Shown piece by piece: positions 1 to 12,115 of a stretch of DNA of 64,000 bases. The position numbers were made by a program, and so were the translations under genes. Under the pieces are notes generated by a model. The model did not search any database. It was not told the origin of the DNA and was given only the letters and a program-made list of their open reading frames with translations. Every line of letters begins with the position of its first letter. Positions within the stretch are counted from its first letter, which is position 1. The stretch is from Manduca sexta (Eukaryota > Arthropoda > Insecta > Lepidoptera > Sphingidae): NCBI RefSeq assembly GCF_014839805.1, contig NC_051142.1, forward strand, positions 3,100,001 to 3,164,000, in the 5' to 3' direction.

Positions 1-488
1 TGTGCTCCTTCAGTTACATCAAACGTTACACCCCATACTGCCTACATTGAAAGCGGTAACATAAACAAGAGACTAAACACACAAGCGTCAATTATTACGT
101 AAGTCGTTAAGTAAGATTAATTAGCCGATCATTTTTTTTATATTTGTCATTGGGTAGTTACGATCGATATTGAAACAACTTTCGCCTGCGTGTTAGTGAA
201 GTAGATGAATGGCTTGAGCGATGCCATTCTAGCTAATGGCTTTCTTACGCCGAGGTAAGCTATCGTTAGATTAGCTGACCGAATCTAATCTTATTTACTA
301 GCTGTGGTTTTTATAGCAAAACTAGGTAAACAAGGTTACCTAATGGGTGACTACACCGCCGCTGAGCACTTATTTTTAATAAATTTAGGTGAGTATGGAA
401 AATTCATAGATTCTAATCACCTTATTGTTCTCGAAGAGCGACACAGTTGTGCCAGTCTAAATGATTTTTTACATATTTTTGTTTAACC
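1..488. other. AT-rich intergenic or intronic sequence
   Basis: No gene, RNA or recognisable repeat is seen here. The longest open frame is about 60 codons without an ATG start and is not credible as coding. Confidence 0.5.
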
Positions 489-612
489 ATACTTGGCAAT
501 GTGACCCCTCTGCAACTAATGGTAAGCGAAGTGGGATCCCTCGCCAGCTGACTCAATTATGCCGGCTTGTTTGAATTGGATATATACAGGCTGATCCCGG
601 ATCACGGGCCTT
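489..612 (-). repeat. SINE-B fragment
   Basis: This stretch shares the series 'gtgacccc..', 'gtaagcg', 'caattatgccggc' and 'caggctgatcccgga' with better-preserved copies at 5917, 11938, 35512 and 40100. The part nearest the tRNA-like head is missing. Confidence 0.55.
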
Positions 613-1796
613 TTTCTCTATCCCGCACGTTATTTTAATAGTGCGTAACAAGCACGTAACACAACGCGTCATGTTTAGGACTATAGAAATTTGGTTTACA
701 GAACATTCCACGCACATTTCTCGAAGATAACATGACACGGCCGCGTTACGCGTTTACACTATCATACAGAATAAGGGCCCTGCTTAAATAATCCCAATGC
801 AGTAGATAAGGGGGATGAAACTCTAGCCAGCAATTAATAGTAATGGTATGTGGCTACCATAATTTATTTATTTAAAATTAAAATCACGCGTAAATTTAAA
901 ATCACTTTTTATTAATATTTATTTTGTTCGAAATTTACACTTTTTGTTTTACATCTAAGGCTCAAGTAACTTATTATAACATGTTATTTCCAAGTAGATG
1001 AGTATGTGGTTTCATTTAGTAACGCGATGTCAATATGCCCCTGTATAACACCATAACAATTGGAAGACTAATGCGATGTTATACAGACAAAGAAGTTAAT
1101 TATTAATCTTAACAATGGGTTTCAATATACCTATGAGCTATTTCCGTGAAATCCCGCAGGTTGCATATAAATATATCCAAACTCTGGAATATAATATTAA
1201 GCAATCGTATGGCCCGTGATCATGCGAAGAAATCAACCCTATAGCATAACAGCAACACTAAAAAAACGAACTGTCAAGTAATTCGGAAAACAATTCCTAC
1301 AGAGATGGCACAATAAATAAACAGGCCAAGAAATATCGATTATTGAACACAAAGACGCATTTATCGAACACTATTCCGTACTTTATTCACACCACACCAA
1401 ATAGAGAAAACAAAACGAAATTTCTCTTCCTTCTTGCACAATATTGTTACGTCTTCGCGAATTTTCGACAGTACCGAGTGCTGAGTGTTATTTCCACTGC
1501 AATGCTCTATTGTTTTGATATCGATTCTTTGAATAAAACTTAGTTGTTTAAAAAAGTATCGTCGCAGTTGATTAATTGGTTTAGTAGGGTTGTGTTATTT
1601 GTATTGTATTAATAATCGATACTTTGGTTTAGTAGGGTTAGTAGGTTTAGTAATTTATGTCTCTTATTACAACTGGAGTTGATACGAGCAATTCGCTTGT
1701 CAGATGGTAGTGCCGCGATACTCCATAAACAGCAAACATTTGATATTCAGTCTAATAACTAAGGTCAATTTCGTCGAATCATAAAATATGCTAGGA
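613..1796. other. AT-rich sequence without recognised features
   Basis: Nothing coding or structured stands out, apart from a loose direct repetition of 'ggtttagtagggtt' between about 1578 and 1650. Confidence 0.4.
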
Positions 1797-1860
1797 TAAA
1801 AAACGTAAATGAAGCTAAAAAAGCCGGTAGGAATTGGGTTGTTTGGACGCTTCGCCAATG
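1797..1860 (+). repeat. Rep-X fragment
   Basis: A short piece reading 'aagccggtaggaattgggtt' then 'tttggacgcttcgcca' matches the end of the longer Rep-X copies at 33545 and 43572. Confidence 0.4.
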
Positions 1861-2231
1861 TTACTAAGTACATCTCTTGTCTTTTTATAATTATTCAAGA
1901 AACATTACAGTTATAACGAAATACGGTGTTGACAATAAATCCCTTCAGAAATGTTTATTTCCAGCCTACTTGAGGTTTGTGCAATCTTTATACGCGTCGT
2001 TGATTAATTGCAGGCAAGTTTCACCTCATGAATCATTCACACTGGTGATAATGTCGCATCTCCATCTTTTATAAATGGTATGAAGTAATGATAAAATTCA
2101 ATAATGTATTAGTAATTTTCATTATTTTATGCTGGTGTAGACTAATTAGCCCATATATGTTTATTTATGCAAGGACCTCCAACGAAGGATACACGGCATA
2201 TAATAAAAACAATGTCGTAGCATTTTTACAA
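1861..2231. other. AT-rich sequence without recognised features
   Basis: No gene, RNA or repeat is recognised. Confidence 0.4.
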
Positions 2232-2443
2232 TAGGGGACCGGCCTATGCTTGATTTTGTACATTATTCTATATGTAATGTTTAATAATACGAAAAAGAAG
2301 CACCGCTGCGAAAACTGCATAAAAATTGGTTAAAAAATGAGCGAGCAATTCATATTTAAAATATTGTAATGTATAGAAGTGGGCGCGATGTGGGGATATC
2401 GCTTCATCTCTTTCTTTAGCACGCGTCGTAATTCCCGATGACG
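2232..2443 (+). repeat. TIR-390 element, copy 1 (3' truncated)
   Basis: Starts 'taggggaccggcctatg' and follows the copies at 30320 and 33110 almost base for base through 'cacgcgtcgtaattcccgat'. Similarity stops near 2443, so the right half and the right terminal repeat are missing. The TGACGTCA site of the full copies is altered here to 'tgacgacg'. Confidence 0.7.
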
Positions 2444-2711
2444 ACGATGAATCACATTGTTATGTGTGCCTGATATTTCAATTATGTTTAATGTAACTAT
2501 AATATCGTAGCCATCTCATAAAATAGATCTTAATATGGTCATTATTAGTTATTATTAGTTTGTAACGTAAGTCTTCCATTTATTGTTATTGAAATTGCTT
2601 AAACACGGCACACCCGCCCAAAATGTTAATCCTACTTAATTCATTCTACGGGACAGGCAGTGCCTAGTGTAGAATGTTTTGCTAAATCTGACTATGTAAT
2701 TTTTTTGATTT
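2444..2711. other. AT-rich sequence without recognised features
   Basis: No feature is recognised. A poly-T run at about 2711-2728 leads into the next repeat. Confidence 0.35.
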
Positions 2712-2905
2712 GGATTTTTTTTTTTTTATTGTTTTTACTGCTCGGTCCGTAAGACCGGTAAGTGCCCGCATTCACGGACCTAAGCCAAGTGAGTACTGGT
2801 AGTATCAAGGTTGGTATTATTACATTCCGAACTCTGATACTGAGCAGAAGAACCCAATGTCACTCTGCCCGCACTCGAACCTAAGACCTCAGCACTCAAC
2901 TACGC
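2712..2905 (-). repeat. tRNA-derived SINE, diverged
   Basis: Read on the minus strand, the head has 'gagtgctgaggtcttaggtt' followed by 'cgagtgcggg', a decayed B-box region, then 'gggttcttctgctcagtatc', which matches the segment after the tRNA head in SINE-A. The body toward 2712 differs from SINE-A. A T-run on the plus strand marks the probable tail. Confidence 0.5.
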
Positions 2906-3307
2906 ATCAAAGTTATAAATAGTAAGTATATAAAATTAAAACCAGTTCCATCTAATACCATCCATCAACCTTAAGGGTTTGCGATTCGAATATCCTCAAG
3001 GTCAAACTAATTTAATTATACCCAATTGAAAAGTAATAAATAGTTACGTAAACGTTACGTTTAGGCTAAGAAAGTGACCACCTAAATTTTGTCATGTTAT
3101 ACAATTATAATTCAAATGTGGGTCGACTGACATTCGGGCTGTTGGTTCAAATATGGAATTTAAATTCTAACATGGACGAAACTGTGCCGCTCGAACGTGT
3201 TTATTTTGTAATGTGTGGGGTATTGAACATACAGTTCGGAAGTAAATAAATATTGAAAAATGTTATCGTTATTTTAATGGAAGGTATCATCTATAAATAT
3301 TATAAAA

Positions 3308-3502
3308 CAAAATCCACAAAAATTGTTTGTCTGTATGTGAGCGTTTCTTCAAAATCTACTGAACGGATTGTTATGAAATGTGGTATGGAAATAGTTTCAA
3401 GACCCTAAGGTTATAGGCTACTTTCTACCATAGAAATATATAGCGGGACTTTTATTCCGGAAAACTCTTTCACGCGGGCAAAGCCGTGAACAGCTAATTT
3501 TA
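3308..3502 (-). repeat. Rep-R fragment
   Basis: Minus-strand order is 'cacggctttgcccgcgtg', 'ggaaaac..', 'agtagcctataacc', then 'ataacaatccgttcagtaga'. This is a very common lepidopteran fragment type. I believe such pieces derive from non-LTR retrotransposon 3' regions, but the window does not prove it. Confidence 0.6.
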
Positions 3503-3654
3503 AAATAAAATTAAAACTATAAACGACAAATACCCATATTTTTGTTTACTTACACACACACATGTAAGTACTTTTGACTTTCAATATATATTTCACCTAC
3601 TTTTACGTGATATTGCAATTGTGAATCACTAAACAAGTAACCGAAGGATCGGAG

Positions 3655-3725
3655 CATTACGCAAGCCGCGGCGCCACGCGCGGCCTCGCGTCATCCAGAT
3701 TGATATCTATGCAAATATCATTATG
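3655..3725. promoter_or_regulatory. GC-rich patch next to octamer-like motifs
   Basis: About 35 bp of CpG-dense sequence (3661-3693, 'gccgcggcgccacgcgcgg') sits in AT-rich surroundings. It is followed at once by 'tatgcaaatatcattatgca', which contains a POU-type octamer (ATGCAAAT). It may be an enhancer; no transcript structure can be assigned. Confidence 0.25.
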
Positions 3726-4464
3726 CAATGTATAGGAAACGTTCAGGTTCATATTTGTACAGCGTTATAGACAACATCGTGATGGTAGCAACTTGTTTGC
3801 GCCCCTGGCATTGCTGACAACGAGTTGTTATCGCTTTATCAGACAGTGAAGTACTTTTTTTTTAACATCCCGCATCGTTGGGAATCTGTGATGGATATTT
3901 TGAGGCTATCGGTCAGTTATAATACGCCATCGAATATGTTTAAACCTGACATAGGAAACAGCTCTTTACCACTAAGGAATAATACTCCATTTGCTATCTT
4001 TAATTATTATATTATTACATTATTTAAGTAATAATTAAATATTCTCATGTACCTTGACTTGTCATAAGCGCAACTATGTTCGCCTACGATGAATAAAGCA
4101 TTTTATTTTATTCATATCTGTAACTCGCTGGATCGATCTAGGCTAAACACAGATTATTCGCAAAATATTCTGAACGTGTGATCGAAATATTCTAAATTCT
4201 GTCCTAGACACATAGAAGAATTAACATATAATACAAACGAAGATACGACAAAACCCAAGGTCAATGTTAAAAGAAAAGGAATCAATTGCTGACCGCACCG
4301 GACAAAGAAGGTACAGACCGCAGGATCACCTTTTGAACAATGACAATTATTTATTCATTGACTATATTATATTGCATATTTCATTGGAGAACTTATTTGA
4401 GGACAAGTATGATGCCCTAATAAGCTATGAATTAAAGCATGCAGACGACGTATTTTATAATTAA
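3726..4464. other. AT-rich sequence without recognised features
   Basis: Nothing supportable. Two open frames of 66-68 codons have no ATG in a good context and no recognisable residues. Confidence 0.4.
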
Positions 4465-4640
4465 CTTAGCTTTTGCCTGCTATTCCGCCCGCGTGAAAAA
4501 TATTTTACGGGGTGAATATCTTAGCTGGACAAAAATAGCTTATAGCCTATAGGTGTAATGTAGATTACTATAAGTAAAAGAATTAAAAATCGGTTTAATA
4601 ATTCCTGTGATTAGCGCGTTCAAACAAACACAAAAAACAC
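4465..4640 (+). repeat. Rep-R fragment
   Basis: Reads 'ttagcttttgcctgctattc' and 'cgcccgcgtg', then 'agcttatagcctataggtgt', the same order of blocks as the copy at 59656. Confidence 0.55.
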
Positions 4641-5017
4641 TTCAGCTTTATAACACTAAGTATAGATACTCGCGCCCAGTAAATAACAGGCGTGGATAAT
4701 ATTGGACACAACCTCAAATCGATATAAGTTTTATAGATAACGCGTAAACAGGTCAAAGAATCGATCTATCCTTAACACGTCATTTCTTGAGCTGAAAGGA
4801 CAAATCTTATCAAAAGTTATTATCAAAACTCCCCTTGTGTTAGTTCACACCTAACACAATGTGGGTTTAAATTCGATTGTTTCAGCATGAATGAACATAC
4901 AGATCAGATACGAGAAAAAAATATCTTAAATTTTTTGGACGAACTGATCAAAAGTTGAATAGAAAAAATATATTTTAACAGACAAATATTTTTGACGAAA
5001 TAATAATAAAAATTGTC

Positions 5018-5170
5018 CCATATTATAAGATGGCCTACTGCTGGAGCAAGGGCCTCCTCAACTGCTGAGAGGGATTAGGCCATAGTCTTCCACGCTGGCT
5101 CAGTACGGATTGCCAGACTGCACATACCCTCAAAATTCTTATAGAAAACTTCCCAGGTATGCGTTTCAAC
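5018..5170 (+). repeat. Rep-L fragment
   Basis: Contains 'gggcctcctcaactgctgag' and 'agggattaggcc', then 'cctcaaaattcttatag' and 'caggtatgcg'. It is parallel to the copies at 28921 and 57945 and more diverged than either. Confidence 0.65.
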
Positions 5171-5916
5171 ACGATGTTTGCCTTAACCATGAAATACTAA
5201 TAAATAATATGAAGTATTTTGCGGGCCGAATTCCCCTTCATTCATAATCCGCGTCTGCTCTAACCTACTCTATTATATTACTTGGCCGATCGCCAAACAA
5301 CGAAATACACGAAACATAATAAATGAAAAAAATCTAATATAAGGTTGAGTAATAGGGGCCAGAATTCAATAAACACATCAACGAAAGAAAATAAATGGCG
5401 AGTTGATGGGGAATACCGGATATATTGTGTAATCGAGGTTTACCCAAAGGTGTCATAAACCGAATATGAAGGAAAATAAAATGATTTTACTAACTTATAT
5501 TGATGTAATGTAACTCTTCAGCATAATATCATATAGAACGTCGGCTAGATTATAACAGTAAACGCGCATTTAAATCCCGTAATAAATATAGTAGAATGAA
5601 TTAGTAGGTACTCAAGGAAAGTTCAATCATACAGATGTAATGTCGCCGTAGTCTTGCTGTTCTTATTATATTTTGTTTAAACTAAACAAACAAAACGTTC
5701 GTCTATGAACCGTAGATCCAGAAAATGACTTCATAAGATTTCTAATATCGTGTTTAAAAATATGAAATTCAGTTCCGACGCGTATATCTGGACTAAATAT
5801 TTGCATAACACGAATATATCTAGTCCCAACGCGAAGATAGAACCCAACCCTGCGATGTCCATGACACACTCAACCTGCGCTAATCGTTAAATAACTTTTT
5901 ATATGTGCACGTCAGT
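5171..5916. other. AT-rich sequence without recognised features
   Basis: No feature can be supported. Confidence 0.4.
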
Positions 5917-6180
5917 GACCCCAACGCACCTGCTGGTAAGTGGAGCGAGGTCCAATATATCTCGACCGACCAGAGATGATTACTCCTCAGCAGTCGACAG
6001 AATTATGCCGGCCTGTCGGAACCGGATATTCACAGGCCAGAACGCGACACTTACGTAGGCCACTATGGTGGGTTTTAACACCTTGTGTACGGTGGAAGCT
6101 ATCCGGGCGAATATAAAATATATGCTACCACCAGCAAGATATGACGTATACCCTAAGATTCTAGACTTGAACCTTAACGC
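5917..6180 (-). repeat. SINE-B copy
   Basis: One of the best copies. On the plus strand it runs 'gaccccaacgcacctg', 'agagatgattactcc', 'cagaattatgccggcctg', 'ggttttaacaccttgtgtac', 'atccgggcgaatataaaata', and 'ctaccaccagcaag'. The probable tRNA head lies at the high-coordinate end, on the minus strand. The 108-codon open frame crossing it (5980-6306, minus) is a by-product. Confidence 0.65.
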
Positions 6181-7324
6181 TAAAGGACGATCTCCGTCCC
6201 AAATACGAGTAAATGTATCAAAAAAGTTACGCAAACACAGAGGCGAACCTTCGCATAATATGTTTGCAAATCGTGCCGAAGCGCGCTTAACTTGAGCAAT
6301 GTACAAACTGCGTAGGCAGTGGGTGTAAAAATCCGCGCAAACATCAAACCCGTTATATCAACACGAAATCCGCCGCACTGCACGACATGGACATGTACAA
6401 TCAGTGACAAAAGTTTTAGAGAAAGGTTTATATTACCTAATACCAATTATAGGACCCGTTTCCATGTGGTAAATTACGCCTATATTGGAACAGTTTATAC
6501 CACAACAGTAGTCAAGTTTCTTGAAGTCACAAATAGACAAATCAATGGTAATTAGTATCTAATTGTCGCCTATAAGGTATCTGTAACCTAGCAATGATAT
6601 AAGCTCTGGCTTACTTCAAATTAAGAACAAGTATGGTTAGTTTTAACTATAACTGTTTACATTGAAGTTGCATAAAACAAAGCTTGACAGTTTGTACTTC
6701 AAACCAAACTTTTCAACAACTCCAACAATTTCTAAACACATAATATAGTATATGGTGTTAGTTTTAAAAATCCTATTCAAGCCGCGATTTCGAATAGCAT
6801 ATATTTCTAATAGCAAAAACAAGGTCGTACAATAAAATGTGTGTGGTGGGAAAATATCATCTGAACGTAATAAATACGTGAGAAACTGTTAATAAGCTAT
6901 TGAATCGCGATCGCGTGAGCAACTAAAATAAATATTAAAGCTGTCATAATGATAGTGGGTTGCGATTTCGGAATCAGTCTAAGAACTAATATTCGCTGCT
7001 TTTACGACATACTGAGATACGAGTAGTAAACCTTATCACAAAGTAATTGTATGAAAGTTTGCTATTACAATGTAAATGGAACCATATAACCATGCAATGA
7101 ATTAGTGCGACAAAAGCATTTGAGTCGTGAAAAAAATTTAATAATATTAAAATCGCTATATAATACCAAAGTTAAACCTTAACCACAAAAATATCGTTCG
7201 ATAAAAATCTTAGCTGTGAAAATTAAGTAATAATTGTCTTACTACTAATCTTCTACTACTACTTAAATTAAATTCCATAAAATCCTTCAAATATTATTCT
7301 ATTACCTATTTATTAATATTATAC
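6181..7324. other. AT-rich sequence without recognised features
   Basis: No genes, RNAs or strong repeats are seen. Confidence 0.4.
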
Positions 7325-7450
7325 TAATACTATAAATACAAACATTTGTGAAAATATTCGGATGTTTGTTATAAATTAACGCAAAAACAGCTAAACGCAT
7401 TTGTATGGAACTTGGCATAGTACTAGACCATGTCCTAGATTAATACAAAC
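7325..7450 (-). repeat. Rep-R-like fragment, diverged
   Basis: Contains 'ggatgtttgttataaattaa' and 'cgcaaaaacagctaaacgca' followed by 'tttgtatggaacttggcata', the sort of block found in interspersed lepidopteran repeats. Boundaries are unclear. Confidence 0.35.
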
Positions 7451-7582
7451 GATTGTATTTTGTTTTCGGAATTTTGCAACCATTAGAAATAATTGATGTT
7501 TTTGATCGGACTTTTAAAACGATGGCGTTTTGGAAGCATACTGTTCGAGTTATAAATTACTAATGTGTTTAAGGGACTATTG

Positions 7583-7752
7583 TAGCAGGCAGTGGCAAGG
7601 GCTCCATATAACCCGATTCCTGTCAGCTTCCCTTAGATAGAATTTATATAAAATCTAATTATAAAAATGATTTGCAGACCGCATATATGCTTATTAGTAC
7701 CTATATGTAGTGTCGGGTTCCCTTTTGAATAATTTCACCTTTCGCCACTGGC
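7583..7752 (-). repeat. Rep-X copy
   Basis: Plus-strand blocks 'caggcagtggcaagggctcc', 'atataacccgattcctgtca', 'gatttgcagaccgcatatat', and 'aatttcacctttcgccactg' appear in reverse complement at 33545-33712 and 43572-43727. Confidence 0.6.
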
Positions 7753-7913
7753 AACGAGAATAGCTTTTCACGCGGACAATGCAACAAAGAAACTTAGCCC
7801 GTTCATTGCGCGCAAATTGCTATTTCTATATTGTGCATTTTAATTTGCGAAATATAATTCGCTAATTAAAATTCACACAATTTTAATTCATTATATCAGC
7901 AATAGCATGGTTA

Positions 7914-7972
7914 TTTAGCATGCTAAGACATGAAATTTAGCATGCTAAGACATGAAATTTAGCATGCTAATG
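7914..7972. repeat. 22-bp tandem repeat, 2.6 copies
   Basis: The unit starts 'tttagcatgctaagacatga' and ends 'aa'. Two units are identical (7914-7935 and 7936-7957) and a third is partial. Each unit contains the palindrome TAGCATGCTA. Confidence 0.85.
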
Positions 7973-8689
7973 AAATAAATTCAGAATAGCATTTATTGCC
8001 ATCACTACTAGTAAGTACACGATAAAAGTGTGATAAATATAGTATCTTGTCCACTTAAATTTATCGTTTAAGTCTCTGAAAGTAAACCAAAACTTAGTAC
8101 GACTAAAGATATAACACATGATAAACGCAGTTAAGTTGTCAAACCACGTCATGCTAAAATTATAATAGAATTTAAGTATTAAATTCCTTAATTCAAAATG
8201 AACAGTGGGTGAACTCCCGAAATGCGAAAGTAATTAAGAAATCAATTAGAGCAGTCGTTAATAGCTTGATTCAGCAATACCAGCGTTAACTACTTACGAA
8301 TGAAGGAAGTCGATTATGGAATTAAGAAATTTATTTAATGCTGAATATTTTAAAATGGCATTTGTTTTTATTACGATTATGGAAAATAAGGCCTAATTGT
8401 ATATTTATTAACAAAATGTTTGAAACAAACCGGTGTGGGAGATGTATTACTCCGTTTTTCTATTGTTGGAAGCTGTTTTACCTGAAAGGAAAAAACATGT
8501 CATAAATTTGAAAGAAAATAAAATTTGTAAGAATGACTGCTTTCATGATTTGGGAATAATTATTAACTTCTCATTAACTTTATAAGTAGGTAAAGAAGTT
8601 TCTGGGATTTAGTCGTTTTAAAAATACTGATAGAAAGCAAAACTCTCCCTAAAACAATACAGCAGAAGCAAAGAGGACATATAACTCAT
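7973..8689. other. AT-rich sequence without recognised features
   Basis: No feature is recognised. Confidence 0.4.
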
Positions 8690-8970
8690 TATCCTACTAA
8701 TATCATAAATGCAGTTTGTGAGGATGGATGAATGATTGTATGTATGTATGTATATATGTTTGTTCCTCTTTTTTGACAAAACTACTGAACGAATTCGGAT
8801 TAAACTTTATAATAATATTGACTATACATCAGAATAACACATAGGCTACAATTTATAATGATTGTGTGTATGAAATTTAGTCTTAATATATCGATACATA
8901 CGAAGTAAGTCGGACAAACGTCCGGAAAACTCCTTCACGCGGGCAAAGCCGCGAGCAAAAGTTAGTTAAA
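8690..8970 (-). repeat. Rep-R copy with TATG microsatellite
   Basis: On the minus strand it starts 'ctcgcggctttgcccgcgtg' and 'aaggagttttccgg', and ends near a (TATG)n run at about 8740-8758. The middle includes 'gtttgtcaaaaaagagg'-type sequence and the 'agtagttttgtc' block. Confidence 0.6.
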
Positions 8971-10050
8971 CAAGATTAAATTCTAACACATAAATTAGCC
9001 ACACTTTCAAAGTTCTATATCTAAAGCAAGGAAAGTTCCTCCGTGTCCATGAAACATTTCTTATCTGTTCTCTAAGCGCGCCACGTTCCTGCATTGTTTA
9101 AACTTGTGTTCTTGATTGTACTGCACGCCGTCTACTGGCGACGGATTTAGCATATTCGCAAGTTTTATCGTATATTAATTATACAAAACTTAATTAGATT
9201 TTAATTAATGATCTTAGCTCTATGTAGACTGGTTTAAGTTTTTGTTTGAGTGCATTAAATGTTTAAGCTTTTGCATAATAAATGTGTGTTTACGTGAAGG
9301 CTACGATATGCACATTGCACATATACGGTATTTAATACGCACAAATGCCTTACCAAAGAAGCTAATAGGTATAAAGATACTAATAAGTGCAACGTATAAA
9401 CTAATGCACGCGTCTTCAAGGATATTTAGTAAACCAGTTGGGGTCAACTAGCTTGGATTTCGAAGCAACATTTTTGCGATGTGTTAAATGGAAACAGTTG
9501 CTAAACTTAGTTACATCTTTGAGATGAACAAGAGATGTCTTCGTCATACCTTTAGATTACTTTAAATCGAGCTCATACGCGCGACAAATATTATGTCAGA
9601 TATTACAAGGTCCTATTTTAATTTTACTTATATTGCAAAAACGAAATTAATATTAGTAAAAATTAAAAAAAAAATCATGGTCTCCCTTTTATTAACTATC
9701 CGGATTATTAGAAATATATACAGAAAAAAAAAACGTTGAATTGATATCCTTTGTTTGCAATTGGTTAAGAAGACAGAATTAAGTGATTATAAACCAATTT
9801 ATGCAAAAAAAAAAAATATTTACAACCTTGTAATAGTGAGCCAGCGAAAAGTGTACTCCCATTTACAACAATGACTGTTTTATACAACTAAATAATTATA
9901 CTAGCGAGTAACTCGCCTGTGTTAAGTGACTGTCCATGAAGTAGCTTAGCACGTTGAATTACAAAGTTATTACATTACGGTCGTACTTAAACATAAGTTA
10001 AGTCTCATAACACCCATTATTCACTTTTCACTTTATGTTCAACATTTATC
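8971..10050. other. AT-rich sequence without recognised features
   Basis: Nothing supportable. A 69-codon frame at 9242-9451 lacks an ATG start and any recognisable motif. Confidence 0.4.
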
Positions 10051-10133
10051 CAGTGGAAACCGGTTATAACTAGATTGAAGCGCCATCTAGTCTGGTCGTT
10101 ATATACGATAGTCGTTATAACCGGTTTTTACTG
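10051..10133. repeat. 83-bp element with 20-bp terminal inverted repeats
   Basis: The left end CAGTGGAAACCGGTTATAAC (10051-10070) is matched by the right end read in reverse complement (10114-10133) with two mismatches. The internal 43 bp have no coding capacity. No clear target-site duplication is seen, so the superfamily is open. Confidence 0.6.
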
Positions 10134-10324
10134 CATTCAATTTTGATAGAAATATCTTTTTTTTTTATATTTCAGAGGCTTGGTCGTAACTTTCATGAGC
10201 GTGTCGCTCCATCGTTCGCTTTCACGGGTGTTCACTCTCTTTTCACTATGTCAAAATATTTTTTTATTAAAATCCTAGCCCCATTCGTCGCAGGAACAGA
10301 CAAAAAAACTAATTTATAATGCCC

Positions 10325-10430
10325 ATTAAAATTAAACTATTTTTCGGATTATATCGCGGTTTTTATGTTTTAATTTTCTTCCGACGTTTCGAAGACTGCA
10401 ACCTTCGTGGTTATGGGTGGAACTACACAC
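10325..10430 (+). repeat. Rep-E copy
   Basis: Blocks 'attaaaattaaactattttt', 'cggattatatcgcggttttt', 'ccgacgtttcgaagactgca', and 'ttcgtggttatggg' recur at 40487 and 55703 on the same strand. Confidence 0.65.
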
Positions 10431-11229
10431 GTACAACAGTACGGGTACCCAAATTATGAGACCCACTCCACACACTCCGACAAAACATGAGGTACCTATC
10501 GTGTACATTTATCAGATTGCTAGGCAAAGGTCTTGTACTAGCAAAAATGAAACATGATATAAGAAATAAATGTTTTATGTATCTGAGACACAACAGCTGT
10601 TGAGCGGTCAACGACCCGACAACGTAGACCGACTCGCTTTTAAGTAAAATGATTTCCCTCCAGATTAATTTAAACAGGCGAGGTATAAAGAGGTTAATAT
10701 TAATACAAAGCTAACGAGGGTGAAAAAGATAAAATAAATTAAATAATTTGAAAACAGAAAATTCAAAAGTCCGTAAGTAACCGATTTAAAATAATGATTA
10801 TTACGAATTTTGAATTTAGAACAAAAATTTATAAATAGAAAAAGTGCGTAAATATGTAAATAAATGGGAATCAAAGCCCAATTACATAAAAAATACAATC
10901 TATTTTGGATTACGGAAATGATTCAATAGCACTTTAATACAGACGTGACATTGCAAATACGACCTTATTACGTATGCTGTAGTCATTGTTATTCATTGAT
11001 TTATAACACGATACCTATATAAGGTTTTGGAAGGTCGTAACTTAATGCAATCTATAGATTACGATTATTGTTCAATAGACATGAAACCGGGGCTTAGTGG
11101 TCGTACCTTCGTTGAATCCGGAATGAAGTTCGGAAACGTAGACTGAATTATATAGAATAGATATCATAATATGTTAGGCGCATCGCACGCAGCACTTATA
11201 TTACACATTACATCCCGTAAAGTATGGCA
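10431..11229. other. AT-rich sequence without recognised features
   Basis: No feature can be supported. Confidence 0.4.
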
Positions 11230-11336
11230 TTTTTTTTTTCTTTTTTTTTTTGTTGCTTTGAATGACGAGACGAGCATACTTTTCGCCTGATGGTAAGCGA
11301 TACGACCGCCCATAAATAATAGAAACACCATCCAAT
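11230..11336 (+). repeat. Rep-F copy
   Basis: 'ttgctttgaatgacgagacg', 'gatggtaagcgatacgaccg', 'cccataaataatagaaacac', and 'catccaa' match the reverse complement of 45388-45515. A poly-T tract precedes it. Confidence 0.65.
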
Positions 11337-11937
11337 ATATTATAAAATTAATCGTGCTATAAATACAGTAAAGCTGATGTATATGACAAGCTTAATGTAC
11401 AGTCAGCAACAAAAGAAGTTGAACAAATTCATACTATAATTTTTTTGTCTCCGCATTAAAAATCGATTTTCCTTCACTAAAATAAACTTAAATGTGTTAC
11501 TTTACTTTCAATATAGAAAAAATAATATTACGATTGGAAGTATGTACAGAACATGTAGATTAACAATTGAAGACTGTACATTAACTATTAATATTACTTT
11601 TAATATCCCCACAATCTAACTTAATTCCGCTTTGAAGCCATCGCTCAGAAACGTTTCAGAACAGTCTATTAAATTTCTAATACGCGCCAAACGTGTAATC
11701 ACAAACGTCCAAAAAGCAGATGATTCCCAACATAGTACTTTCACTCCGTTACACGCAAAACAATAACAATTCACATTTGAACTTTGGTTACACAATATCT
11801 CACTGCTGTGGCAAGTTTGGTAAATATGTATACTCGTGTTACTGTGAGAAGCGGCTTAAATTGGTAGAATTACAGCACGGATGGTCCGGCTCGACCGTGG
11901 TATAACCTCAGTAGTCAATTTTTTTTTCATACGTACA
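11337..11937. other. AT-rich sequence without recognised features
   Basis: No feature is recognised. Confidence 0.4.
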
Positions 11938-12115
11938 AAGGTATCCCACTGCACCTGATCATAAGTGGAACTGGATTCAATATAATGACAGACAAGAGAT
12001 GATTACCCTCGGAAGTCAATACAATTATGCCGGACAGTTAAAGTCGCATAAACACAGGCTGATCCCGGATCGTGTGGGCCACGATGGCGGGTTTTAACAT
12101 CTTGTGTACGATCGA
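11938..12115 (-). repeat. SINE-B copy, head missing
   Basis: Contains 'agagatgattaccctcgg', 'acaattatgccgg', 'acacaggctgatcccggatc', and 'ggttttaacatcttgtgtac'. Similarity ends there, so the tRNA-like half is absent. Confidence 0.6.

Noticed and set aside
1578..1650. Telomere-like repetition of 'ggtttagtagggtt'
   Set aside because: It does not follow the insect TTAGG unit and spans only a few imperfect repeats.
5980..6555. Several 76-108 codon frames on both strands
   Set aside because: They overlap a SINE-B copy and its flank; similar frames appear wherever the repeat's sequence happens to lack stops.
8738..8760. TATG microsatellite as a standalone feature
   Set aside because: It is the low-complexity end of a Rep-R copy, and similar runs end SINE-A copies.
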